Source of the DNA: a virus
Virus record (IMG/VR): IMGVR_UViG_3300030329_003696
Coordinates: 1-64,000 of that record
Strand: one strand, 5' to 3'
DNA length: 64,000 nucleotides
Part shown: positions 46,238-54,092 of the stretch, in pieces
How the letters are laid out: every line of letters starts with the position of its first letter
Position numbering within the stretch: position 1 is the stretch's first letter
Made by a program: the position numbers and the translations under genes
Notes under the pieces: model-generated
The model's input: only the letters and a program-made list of their open reading frames with translations
Told to the model about the DNA's origin: nothing
Database searches by the model: none

Positions 46238-46613
46238 TATCTTTACTCAAATAGTTAATTGCTCTTTGTAAACCTTCAACACTATCGCTAAATGCTCCAA
46301 TTCCCCTATTGCACTTATGACATAGCCATCCCCTAAAAACATCTGTTGCATGGCAATGGTCAACGACAAAGGGTGATGCTCTCTTGCTGCCTTCGCCAGA
46401 GACTTCCGATGCTGTTCTTCCACAAATTGGACACTCATAATCTTCTGGCGGTCGCCCATATTTGGTCCGAAGCTCTTTCCTTCTTTTGCTTAAATGCCTA
46501 TTACAATCTTTACATTCTGTCCTCAAATAGTTTTCCCCACCCCTTTTACTGAAGTGTATTGTGGGTAGTTCTTTTTTACATTTACTGCATGTTTTATACG
46601 TACAAATTTCCAT
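46230..46613 (-). CDS. Endonuclease VII-like HNH nuclease between the polymerase halves
   Basis: A 127-residue protein. ATG 46613 is preferred over a TTG at 46631. Two zinc knuckles lie in the N-terminal part (Cys9/Cys12 and Cys34/Cys37, CSKCKKELP ... CKDC), a form common in freestanding phage HNH enzymes. The nuclease core has CPIC (61-64), VDHCHATDVFRGWLCHKCN (84-102) and GIGAF. Asp85, His86 and Asn102 match the catalytic residues of T4 endonuclease VII. It could be a resolvase or a homing endonuclease; location between two halves of a conserved replication gene favours a homing origin. Confidence 0.85.
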   Translation of the reverse strand: MEICTYKTCSKCKKELPTIHFSKRGGENYLRTECKDCNRHLSKRRKELRTKYGRPPEDYECPICGRTASEVSGEGSKRASPFVVDHCHATDVFRGWLCHKCNRGIGAFSDSVEGLQRAINYLSKDND

Positions 46614-47268
46614 CAGCAAACGCCTTATCAAATTTCATATTTCTGTATACTGCACGTCTTGATTTTTGTAGTTTAATAAAGATGTTTGCAGTGTCTTTAA
46701 CGTCTTGGAGGGCGTCATGAGCGTTGTCTCCGGAGAGACCCATGCGTTCTCTGAGGCTATCCATACTGATGGACTTTACGTTTGGATCTCCTTCAGTCCA
46801 AAGCCACACGTCATCCATAACATCAATTTTATAAATCTGGTGAAACAACTTCTGGGATTGTCGCTTTTCGTCCCAAGGCCCGTATTCTTTGCACAACCTG
46901 TTCACGATATGCATGTCATAACCGATAATATTAAAACCGGCGGGAATCGGTGCGAAGTATGGCGTTCCCTTCCAATTATATTTATTGACGAAGTTGCAGA
47001 ACTTTTTCCACACACCCTTCGGAAGCGGTGCTCTCGCCAGCTTCGATCTGGTCTGCCCAGTTACTTTCAACGCACCCTCTTCTAGTGGGTCAACTCCAGC
47101 AGCTATAGCCTCATCGTCATCAATAATAGGACGCATCATACTATTGAACTCACCCTTTAGTCTAAAGTTTCTTCCGTCTAGGGCAATCGCAGCGATTTGT
47201 GTAGGTTGGCATCGTAAAGGATTTCTACCGCCTGTCTCAAAGTCAAAAACAATTATGTCACGATTCAT
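46594..47268 (-). CDS. DnaQ-like DEDDh 3'-5' exonuclease
   Basis: A 224-residue protein with Exo I IVFDFETGG (Asp9, Glu11), Exo II AGFNIIGYDMHI (Asp118) and Exo III NAHDALQDVKDT (His184, Asp189), the complete DEDDh set. It is the expected proofreading subunit for the alpha polymerase encoded around it. The ATG at 47268 overlaps the stop of the polymerase N-half (ATGA), with AAGGAG as ribosome binding site inside that gene. The 3' end overlaps the endonuclease gene by 20 bases. The N-terminal clamp-binding motif was not sought in detail. Confidence 0.9.
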   Translation of the reverse strand: MNRDIIVFDFETGGRNPLRCQPTQIAAIALDGRNFRLKGEFNSMMRPIIDDDEAIAAGVDPLEEGALKVTGQTRSKLARAPLPKGVWKKFCNFVNKYNWKGTPYFAPIPAGFNIIGYDMHIVNRLCKEYGPWDEKRQSQKLFHQIYKIDVMDDVWLWTEGDPNVKSISMDSLRERMGLSGDNAHDALQDVKDTANIFIKLQKSRRAVYRNMKFDKAFADGNLYV

Positions 47269-48887
47269 ACTAACTCCTTGATCATCATTAGTTTATCCAA
47301 AAGGTTGATGCCTAAAACATCAAACTTAACGTGTCCGAGAGCCTCTAGGTCGGCCATTTCAAGGCCAGCGATCTTCTCTGTTCCGCTTTTAGGATTAACC
47401 ATAGGGCAAACTTTGTAAAGTTCTTCTGCCGATATTACAACACCGGCTGCATGTTTTCCTTGTGTCTTAAATGTTCCTTCTATGTCAATAGCCTGCTGAA
47501 ATAGTTCAGAATAATCACCCTCCAATTGACCCGCATCATTTATAAAACAATAGTCACGGAGGTCGTCTGGATTATTGAGCAATGCCCAACGAATAATCGA
47601 TCTGTCTTCTTCATCCATCTCGGCTAACTGGTCTGAGATAGCGGCTTCGTCTGGAATAGACTTAGTGATTTCATTCATTTCACTAAAACCGCAAGCATTG
47701 TTCACTCGCAACACTTCTTTCAAAGCACTGCGTCCCTGAAGTCTACCAAATGTTAACATCTGACTAACATTATTTTGTCCGTATTTATCTTTTAGGTAGG
47801 TAATGATTTCATCTCTTTTGCCACCGGGTACGTCCATGTCAATATCGGGTAGGGAGATGTGGTCATCTGTGTTACGACCGGCATTGTAGAATCTTTCAAA
47901 CAGTAAATCAAACTCAATGGGGTCTATCTGAGTTATACCAATGAGGTACGAGATTAGACAACCCGCTGCTGAACCACGCCCCGGACCTACCATCCACCCC
48001 TGAGTAACGCAGTAGTTAATAACATCCCAAACAATTAGAAAATAACCAAAAAGCTTGGCCTCTTCAATAACCTCATATTCGGAACGAAACCTATCCCCAT
48101 AAATCTTTTTCAGTTCTGGGTCTTTTATCTTGTGCGACAGAAGATCCGTCCACCCCTCACGAGCAAGCTCTCTAAGGTATTCCTTTTGAGTTTGTCCGTT
48201 CGGTGTATCGAATCTTGGTAGAATCGGTTGGCTAAGTATATTGTAGTTCTCGCACTTTTCAAAGATCTCGTCAAACGAATCAATCACTGGGTCTTCTGTT
48301 AATATCTTTGCTACTTCGGACCTATCTTTCAGGTAAAAGTCATTGGTCTCAAAGAAAACCGAGTTATCGATATCTTCTTTATTTGCTAATGATTTCTTAA
48401 TCTTTGGTAGCGTTGTCTTCATGCTTGAACATAATATGACCCTGTGTAATGGTGCGTGCTCCCTTTCTGTATAGTAGACATCCATAAAGGCTTCCGACTT
48501 CTTGTAAAAGTCCTTGCCTTTAATTGGTGATTTAGCTGGGTCTTCGGCAACACAGATAAAGTTCCCGTGGGAAGATAGCCTAACCAATAGTGGTTTGTCA
48601 ACAACTCCGTCCGAATCTATGCTGGAGACTATCTGTATTAGCTCAAGCCAGCCGGAGTGATTTTTGGCAAATAGCGAAAACCCATCAAAAGAACAGCCCA
48701 GTATGGGCTTTATATTATTACTTATGCACGCCTTGTAAAAAGTAACAGCACCAGATATAGACTTGTAGTCCGCAATTCCGCAAGCCGGAAAAGAATTTTG
48801 TGAGCATTTTTTAGCAAGCTCTCTAGGCTTAGAGAAACCCTTTTGTAGAGAATAGTGTGTGTAATTGCACAGTGGAAACCACTTCAT
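47265..48887 (-). CDS. dnaE: DNA polymerase III alpha subunit, N-terminal half (PHP and palm domains)
   Basis: A 540-residue protein. ATG 48887 is chosen: GAAGGA lies eight bases upstream, and the alternative TTG at 48902 lacks a site. The PHP domain occupies about 1-200, with GIADYKSISGAVTFYKACI recognisable, but the usual HxHS metal site reads NYTHYS, so PHP activity is probably lost. The palm carries GPGRGSAAGCLISYL (302-316) and LPDIDMDV with Asp350 and Asp352, plus HVKFDVLG with Asp523, the three catalytic carboxylates. It stops 20 residues after that motif, exactly before the fingers, which are encoded by a separate gene at 44678-46237. Confidence 0.93.
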   Translation of the reverse strand: MKWFPLCNYTHYSLQKGFSKPRELAKKCSQNSFPACGIADYKSISGAVTFYKACISNNIKPILGCSFDGFSLFAKNHSGWLELIQIVSSIDSDGVVDKPLLVRLSSHGNFICVAEDPAKSPIKGKDFYKKSEAFMDVYYTEREHAPLHRVILCSSMKTTLPKIKKSLANKEDIDNSVFFETNDFYLKDRSEVAKILTEDPVIDSFDEIFEKCENYNILSQPILPRFDTPNGQTQKEYLRELAREGWTDLLSHKIKDPELKKIYGDRFRSEYEVIEEAKLFGYFLIVWDVINYCVTQGWMVGPGRGSAAGCLISYLIGITQIDPIEFDLLFERFYNAGRNTDDHISLPDIDMDVPGGKRDEIITYLKDKYGQNNVSQMLTFGRLQGRSALKEVLRVNNACGFSEMNEITKSIPDEAAISDQLAEMDEEDRSIIRWALLNNPDDLRDYCFINDAGQLEGDYSELFQQAIDIEGTFKTQGKHAAGVVISAEELYKVCPMVNPKSGTEKIAGLEMADLEALGHVKFDVLGINLLDKLMMIKELV

Positions 48888-48927
48888 AGTTTGATCCTTC
48901 AATATTTATATTCAACTTGTCTACCCT

Positions 48928-48956
48928 ATTATAGGCTAGGGAAGGCTATTTTGCAA
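48928..48956 (-). promoter_or_regulatory. Sigma70-like promoter for the polymerase operon
   Basis: On the - strand, TTGCAA (48951-48956), a 17-base spacer and TATAAT (48928-48933). The -10 is perfect, the -35 matches four of six, and the spacing is optimal. The predicted transcript would start near 48921, about 34 bases before ATG 48887. A short inverted repeat, CCCTA-N8-TAGGG, spans the -10 and could be an operator. This is the largest gap on the - strand. Confidence 0.65.
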
Positions 48957-48962
48957 TGGGTT

Positions 48963-49382
48963 TTATGAATTTTTTACCCTTTTAATTATATCTGTTGTTG
49001 AAATGTCCCTAGTGTAGGGTAGATATATCAGTAGGATCTCCCGCTCATCTAGCCATTCCTGCGTAAAATCCATCTGCTTGTAGTAGTCTCTTTTACACCA
49101 GTCGTCGCCAATGGCAATTATGTCCGGTTTAACAGAAAGTATAGCTGGCTTGCTATCTGAGCCACCTGAATTTTCTATAACTTCATCTGCACATCCAGAC
49201 ATTAATATGCTTTTCTTTCTTTCTTCAAAACTTAAAAAGGGTTTTTTACCCTTGTACTCCTCTATAAATTCATCTGTGTTTAAAGAAACAATAACTCTAC
49301 GTGACAATCTTTTGCAATTTTTTAGAAACTGCATATGCCCGTAGTGAAACAGATCGAAGGTTCCGCCGGTGTATAACTTCAC
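48963..49382 (-). CDS. TagD-like cytidylyltransferase
   Basis: A 139-residue protein of the nucleotidylyltransferase family, with GGTFDLFHYGH (6-16; HxxH at 13/16) as the CTP-binding signature and RDISTTDIIKR (125-135) as the ISTT motif. The length matches glycerol-3-phosphate cytidylyltransferase (about 130 residues). It likely makes CDP-glycerol or a related CDP-alditol or NDP-heptose donor for the nearby glycosyltransferases. It starts one base upstream of the stop of the preceding gene. Confidence 0.85.
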   Translation of the reverse strand: MKLYTGGTFDLFHYGHMQFLKNCKRLSRRVIVSLNTDEFIEEYKGKKPFLSFEERKKSILMSGCADEVIENSGGSDSKPAILSVKPDIIAIGDDWCKRDYYKQMDFTQEWLDEREILLIYLPYTRDISTTDIIKRVKNS

Positions 49383-50237
49383 TTAACGAAACATCCTTGA
49401 GTAAGTAGCCATCCCACCCTTAGCTGAAGCTATAAAATGGAAAAATATAAATTCGTTTTCTGAAAATTGCCGCAAATTTAAATCGCCACTACCAACCTGC
49501 CAAGGCGATCCACATATCGACGAGGACTGCTTGAAGTTGCTGTCCTCCCAGTCGTCAGCAAGTGTTAACTCTATAATATGCTCATCGTGAAACTTTGTTA
49601 GACCGGGGTTTAATTCCGATGCGATTATTTGCCTTCTCCATTCTTCCTGAAGAAAATTTATTCTTTTTTTTCCAGCCGTCGTTAGGGGGTTTATACCATA
49701 CTCGTCCATCCTGCTTATCACTTTTTCGCAAACAGACCTATTAAAGATTGAAAAGCCAGTGTCAAGATTCAATCGTCTCTTAGGGGTGATTCCCACTTCT
49801 TTAAAAGCTACCTCATGTAGGAATGGCTTTCTAGCTAGAGTCCAAGTGCGTTTGTCCAAACTCAAGCTCATTTGGGTTTTTGCGAAGTTGCTAAGTTCAT
49901 CTTCGTCGCTCTGATATATAGAGTGGTTTATGTAATTAAAACCATCTTCTATGCAACCTCTAATGTCAACATGTTTGTTTATTACAGCTGTATCTAAATC
50001 AACGAAGATGCCGTATTGAGCGTCAGTTTCCAAGAATCTGTACAATCTAAAAATCTTTCTCAAGAGCGGAGTTAAGTTATCATTGTCACCGATTTGCTTG
50101 ATTAGGTGATTATCACTAGACAATATGTTAAGCTTGATATCGTGGTTAGCGAAGTAAGATGTTAAACTTGCAGTCGCGTCTAGATGCCAGCGTTCAGTGT
50201 TTGGAATTGTATTTAGTAAGAATGCTTCAAATTCCAT
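49383..50237 (-). CDS. GT32-like (GT-A) glycosyltransferase
   Basis: A 284-residue protein with YGIFVDLDTAV (75-85; Asp80, Asp82), the DxD of GT32/capsular glycosyltransferases, preceded by IFRLYRFLE, a helix seen in that family. NLDTGFSIFNRSV is the acceptor-side loop, and the late FIFFHFIASAKGG segment corresponds to the conserved terminal His motif. Cytoplasmic. Overlaps the DUF6492-type gene upstream by 11 bases. Confidence 0.68.
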   Translation of the reverse strand: MEFEAFLLNTIPNTERWHLDATASLTSYFANHDIKLNILSSDNHLIKQIGDNDNLTPLLRKIFRLYRFLETDAQYGIFVDLDTAVINKHVDIRGCIEDGFNYINHSIYQSDEDELSNFAKTQMSLSLDKRTWTLARKPFLHEVAFKEVGITPKRRLNLDTGFSIFNRSVCEKVISRMDEYGINPLTTAGKKRINFLQEEWRRQIIASELNPGLTKFHDEHIIELTLADDWEDSNFKQSSSICGSPWQVGSGDLNLRQFSENEFIFFHFIASAKGGMATYSRMFR

Positions 50238-50994
50238 CTCTACCTCCCTTTATTTTGTTATAAATTTCCATGTGCTCTTCTACAGTTATCGGTAAAACAG
50301 ATTGAATAAATCCTACGGGAAATTGCCCGTAGCATTTTCTCTCTATAAAATTCTGTAGGTTTGTGTATATATGTTCTTCCTCTAAGGAGAAAATTGCAGC
50401 GTAATGAGTCTCCCCCAATGCATACATGTCTGCTATCATTGGCCAATAGTGCGTCCAATATAGTGCGTTTTCGGTACAGTCGTGATCTGGATGGATTGCT
50501 TCGTATAAGTTTACCGCCTCACAAAAATCTCTTGTTAGCTGAGTATGATAAATACATGGGGTGACTGAGCAGTGAATTGGTGGGTTTGGCTTACCGAGGT
50601 ATTTTGAACAAGCGTTCCACCATCGCGGCTTTACCTTTAGTCCGTGCGTTTTCATCTTAGGTTTTCCGTCTTTGAATAACATCTGCATAGCATCCCCACG
50701 TTGCATAAAGAAGCAGTCTGCATCCATAGTCATAAACCATTCTGTTTCAATATGTTTGCTGGCCATCAATTTTATTATTTGCTGAATACGCCACCCCGTA
50801 TTGTTAGAAACCATATCCATATCAATGATATCCGAATCTGAGTGTGTGGACTTCAAAAATTTTGAGTCCGAGATAAGAAGGTGCTCGAAATTATAAATAT
50901 ACTCCATTGAAGGTTTCTGTATATTTTCGTAGAGCCAAGCGTCCTTATGCTTAGATCCAATTGGGGTTACGATGGTTATCTTATCAGATCGCAT
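50227..50994 (-). CDS. DUF6492-type glycosyltransferase
   Basis: A 255-residue protein with KITIVTPIGSK at the start, the TGWRIQQIIKL helix (66-76) and EWFMTMDADCFF (85-96; Asp91, Asp93), an order typical of DUF6492 GT-A enzymes, followed by SVTPCIYHTQL and WTHYWPMIADM. No membrane segment. The start ATG overlaps the upstream stop in TGATG. Specificity unknown. Confidence 0.72.
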   Translation of the reverse strand: MRSDKITIVTPIGSKHKDAWLYENIQKPSMEYIYNFEHLLISDSKFLKSTHSDSDIIDMDMVSNNTGWRIQQIIKLMASKHIETEWFMTMDADCFFMQRGDAMQMLFKDGKPKMKTHGLKVKPRWWNACSKYLGKPNPPIHCSVTPCIYHTQLTRDFCEAVNLYEAIHPDHDCTENALYWTHYWPMIADMYALGETHYAAIFSLEEEHIYTNLQNFIERKCYGQFPVGFIQSVLPITVEEHMEIYNKIKGGRDGI

Positions 50995-52898
50995 CAGTCT
51001 TCTTTCCTGTCGAGAAAAAATTTATAAAACCTTTTAGACGCATGTCTTTTATCTTCAACAAACTCAAATATTCCATCCTCATTGATGTATATGTCATTAT
51101 CTAGGTCTAATTCACAATCCGTTATTATGTCGTGCCTAGTAACATATTGTCTGTTTTTAGAGTCTCCGTGCCAAATATGAAATGCGGGCCAAGGGCAAAA
51201 GGTTGAATTAAAATGTAGCTCCGCTATGTTATCTATAGTTTCTAGCATGAGCTTGGAATAGGTTTTGCCAAACTCTTTAAGTGCTCGATGTTTCGTACCA
51301 CCTATTAAAGCTGACATAATCCTTTGTATATCTAGCTGCCTTACTATACCCATGCAAAAGTATTCGTCACCACTACCTATTACAGCATTTGGCCAAGGGG
51401 ACTCACCTATCTTTTTCAACGAGTCAACCCTTGCCCCCCAAGCCAATCCTGGGTTTCCTACATATGGGTTGATTTCAACTCCGTCAAACTGACTCGGAAT
51501 TTTTGCGGATTGATCCTGTAAAGATGACACCCTTCCCCTTTTTATCATCTCAATGTTACCGTATTTATCAGACCACGCAATCACATCAAACAGCTGAACA
51601 AAGTCAAAGCCACTCTTCATTTTATCCAATGCGTACTCTAACCATTTAGGACTTTGAAAACAAGCGTCGTGATCAATCCAAAAAAAGTATTTTTTATTTT
51701 TGTCGATGTTTTTGAAAGCTAGATTTAGTAGGGACTCCTTTTGCCATAGACAATTTTTATCTAAAGATGCTGGTATTACAATGGAGTTTGGTATCTCTGG
51801 TTCTCTACCATCAAAGACAATCTCATAACACTTTACGAATGGTGCTATATTTTTTAAACTTTTTATCCATAACTTATATGTCTTCGTGAGCCTTTTGGAC
51901 TGTATGGCGTTATAGTGGATTGTAACTATCTCTACTTCGTCCATGTTATCCGGCATGGCATAAGAGGTGGGCAGTTTCCAGTTTTTAGAAATGGCCTCGT
52001 ACTCAGACGTTACACCGCTGACTAATTGTTGCAGCAGGTTTTTTCTAGCCTTCTGTTTTCTCTCCCCGTTCACATGTTGAACATAAGAGGTTTTTAGCCC
52101 GTCCCAAAAGCCGCTGGTTGCTAGGCAATTATTCCACCTTCTATCTAACCTAAAAAACTTATCATCGGGTAAGCACATAGAAAGATATTGTTGGTCAAAG
52201 CACCATATTTGAGGATAAGGCTCGCTAGGCTGCTTATAGTATTCGCAGCATGAGTTTGGTATAACAAGAACCCCGCTGTTGATCATAAACCTTGGGATGT
52301 TTGAATCAAACGGTCTACCAAATGCCTTATTTATAGTTTGATATTGGCTGATTATCCATTCGCGATCAGTCCAGTCGTGGTATTCATCGTATGCAGATAT
52401 CTTGTCGTCCGGAGTAATTCTAAAAAGATTAGGAGCGTTATCTTTCACCATAACGTCGCAGTCCAAGAATACTGTTTTTTCATAGACGCTGGTTACGTGA
52501 TAGAGCCTGAACTTGTTCCCAATCGGCCATTCTTCACATTGGTCTCCGGTTAGCTCTATGTAGTCTGCACCGCATCTCTCGGCATAAGACTTTATTGAGT
52601 CCCTGCTAATGTCTAGAAGTTCAGTTGCCGATTTGTTTGCGGGAATAACACAGACTGCAAACTTACTATTTTGCTCTGGAAGTTCGTCATAAAAATTAAA
52701 AACCGGAACAAAGTGTTCTCGTTCCTTAACCTTTCTTACGCTTTTAGACATGTTACTAAAAAATTTCTTCCTTTGCTTCTCAGTGGCGGATTGACACCAA
52801 GCAAAGTTGGGCGGAGAAATACCCATCTCCATGTTGAAGATAGGGCAAAAACCCGCCCGTTCACATTGACATTTAGATAAATCTCGGTCTTCCATCAA
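50994..52898 (-). CDS. Two-domain glycosyltransferase with N-terminal Cys module
   Basis: A 634-residue protein. The N-terminus has Cys10, Cys12, Cys18 and Cys35, a probable metal or Fe-S site. The first GT-A domain (about 76-290) contains YEKTVFLDCDVMVKD (Asp146, Asp148) and FMINSGVLVIPNS, like GT8 enzymes. The second GT-A domain (about 320-600) contains YFFWIDHDACFQSP (Asp409, Asp411) and GNPGLAWGARVDSL then VIGSGDEYF. Two transferases in one chain suggest a disaccharide repeat or two consecutive linkages. It overlaps its neighbours by 1-4 bases. Confidence 0.75.
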   Translation of the reverse strand: MMEDRDLSKCQCERAGFCPIFNMEMGISPPNFAWCQSATEKQRKKFFSNMSKSVRKVKEREHFVPVFNFYDELPEQNSKFAVCVIPANKSATELLDISRDSIKSYAERCGADYIELTGDQCEEWPIGNKFRLYHVTSVYEKTVFLDCDVMVKDNAPNLFRITPDDKISAYDEYHDWTDREWIISQYQTINKAFGRPFDSNIPRFMINSGVLVIPNSCCEYYKQPSEPYPQIWCFDQQYLSMCLPDDKFFRLDRRWNNCLATSGFWDGLKTSYVQHVNGERKQKARKNLLQQLVSGVTSEYEAISKNWKLPTSYAMPDNMDEVEIVTIHYNAIQSKRLTKTYKLWIKSLKNIAPFVKCYEIVFDGREPEIPNSIVIPASLDKNCLWQKESLLNLAFKNIDKNKKYFFWIDHDACFQSPKWLEYALDKMKSGFDFVQLFDVIAWSDKYGNIEMIKRGRVSSLQDQSAKIPSQFDGVEINPYVGNPGLAWGARVDSLKKIGESPWPNAVIGSGDEYFCMGIVRQLDIQRIMSALIGGTKHRALKEFGKTYSKLMLETIDNIAELHFNSTFCPWPAFHIWHGDSKNRQYVTRHDIITDCELDLDNDIYINEDGIFEFVEDKRHASKRFYKFFLDRKED

Positions 52899-53458
52899 GT
52901 CCTCTTCACGGCAAGTCTATAGCTTTTAAAAATAACTTCCGTAGACCACCCCTTAGTCATCTCAACAAAACAATCAATTGCCACTTTTGGCATCTTGTGT
53001 CTTTGGCCACCATGATTATTATCCCATAGGTAATCGTCAAATAAAATTACACAACCCTTTTTAATAAGCCTGAATGATTGGATGGCATCACTCATTACAT
53101 CAATTGCTTCATGACTACCATCAACGTAGATACCGTCAAAGAGCTGGTCTTCCAATGTCGGAAGGGTGTGCTGTGACTCACCCCTAATCACTTCTATTCT
53201 GTCTTTAAGGTCTTCCATATTGTCTAAGAATAGATTGTAGTGTTCGTTATCAACATCGCCCCGCCACCAGTCAAGACAATAAAGCTTGTCCTCTGGGTGA
53301 TTGAACATGTTCTCAACGATCCACCTAGATGTTCTACCCTCAAAACATCCAATTTCTAGGAAATTGATGGGGTGCTCCCTTTCCTCGAAGAGTTTTGGGA
53401 ACACTCTAATCATATCCTGCGAAGCAACCGTGGTCCAGTTTTGCGTGTACCTTACCAC
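52895..53458 (-). CDS. Class I SAM-dependent methyltransferase (Methyltransf_24-like)
   Basis: A 187-residue protein with INFLEIGCFEGRTSRWI (31-47), KLYCLDWW in the motif II place, and FDGIYVDGSHE with GCVILFDDY later, the hallmarks of the Methyltransf_24 group often found in glycan and O-antigen loci. The start ATG lies inside the last seven bases of the upstream gene. It probably modifies a sugar residue made by this block. Confidence 0.75.
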   Translation of the reverse strand: MVRYTQNWTTVASQDMIRVFPKLFEEREHPINFLEIGCFEGRTSRWIVENMFNHPEDKLYCLDWWRGDVDNEHYNLFLDNMEDLKDRIEVIRGESQHTLPTLEDQLFDGIYVDGSHEAIDVMSDAIQSFRLIKKGCVILFDDYLWDNNHGGQRHKMPKVAIDCFVEMTKGWSTEVIFKSYRLAVKRT

Positions 53459-54084
53459 GCCCTACAACTCCAGTAACGAGCTTTCCATCTCGGCCCCGGA
53501 TTATCGCAGTTATGGCGTGCCCTAAAACTTTTTCTGCGTTTTGGATTATCTTTTTTGATCTCCATGTTGGGATCTCCAAAGTTGACCTTAACCACATTCC
53601 CTTTACCATTCTTCACATAGACTGACATTTTTTTAGGACCATCTGGTGTTCTAAATGGCTTGCCAAGTTTGACCTTTCTACCCTGATACTCTGCCGCCCT
53701 AACCGGAACTAGATTCCTACCATTTTTTTGGTAGACACCTTTTCTCTCGTACTCGTAAACCTCGCCGGTCTTAGGGTCTTTGTATTTATATTTATTCTGG
53801 GCCTTCTTCCAAGACTCAGGATCTGGTCTGTCGGGGTCTCCCTTTTTTGCGGGCTTGTAGTCCTTACCTTCACGTTCTTTCTTCTTGCGGATGTTCTCCC
53901 ATAGACCCGGTTTAGCTTCTGAGATATCCCAGTCTTCAACCTCAGACTCTTCGTAAAATACTTCTTCGGCAGAAACATATTCTTCCTCTGCCGGTACATA
54001 ATAATTTTCCTCTGTAATTTCTTCTTCTGAGCCGTATGATTCAAAATAGTAGTGTTCATCAGCTTCAGATATGTAATCAGGCAT
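53452..54084 (-). CDS. Conserved phage protein with acidic N-terminus and SFRARHNC motif
   Basis: A 210-residue protein of two parts. Residues 1-55 are Glu/Tyr-rich and strongly acidic. Residues 130-210 are basic and hold MSVYVKNGKGNVVKVNFGDP and KSFRARHNCDNPG then KARYWSCRAW, a block I recognise from many marine and large phage proteins with no established function. The middle (60-130) is Lys/Pro/Asp-rich and probably disordered, with a YKYKDPKTGEVYEYERKG strand. No membrane segment. In other phages this C-terminal block is found in different protein contexts, so it may be a modular assembly or nucleic-acid-binding tail. Function unknown. Confidence 0.55.
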   Translation of the reverse strand: MPDYISEADEHYYFESYGSEEEITEENYYVPAEEEYVSAEEVFYEESEVEDWDISEAKPGLWENIRKKKEREGKDYKPAKKGDPDRPDPESWKKAQNKYKYKDPKTGEVYEYERKGVYQKNGRNLVPVRAAEYQGRKVKLGKPFRTPDGPKKMSVYVKNGKGNVVKVNFGDPNMEIKKDNPKRRKSFRARHNCDNPGPRWKARYWSCRAW

Positions 54085-54092
54085 GTTATCTC

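Noticed and set aside
44678-48887. Split intein or group I intron joining the polymerase halves
   Set aside because: Neither half carries intein motifs at the junction, and the intervening genes overlap the halves and one another in frame-coupled fashion, leaving no room for intron RNA structure.
48888-48902. TTG start at 48902 for the polymerase N-half
   Set aside because: ATG 48887 has GAAGGA at proper distance, and the five extra residues match nothing in the family.
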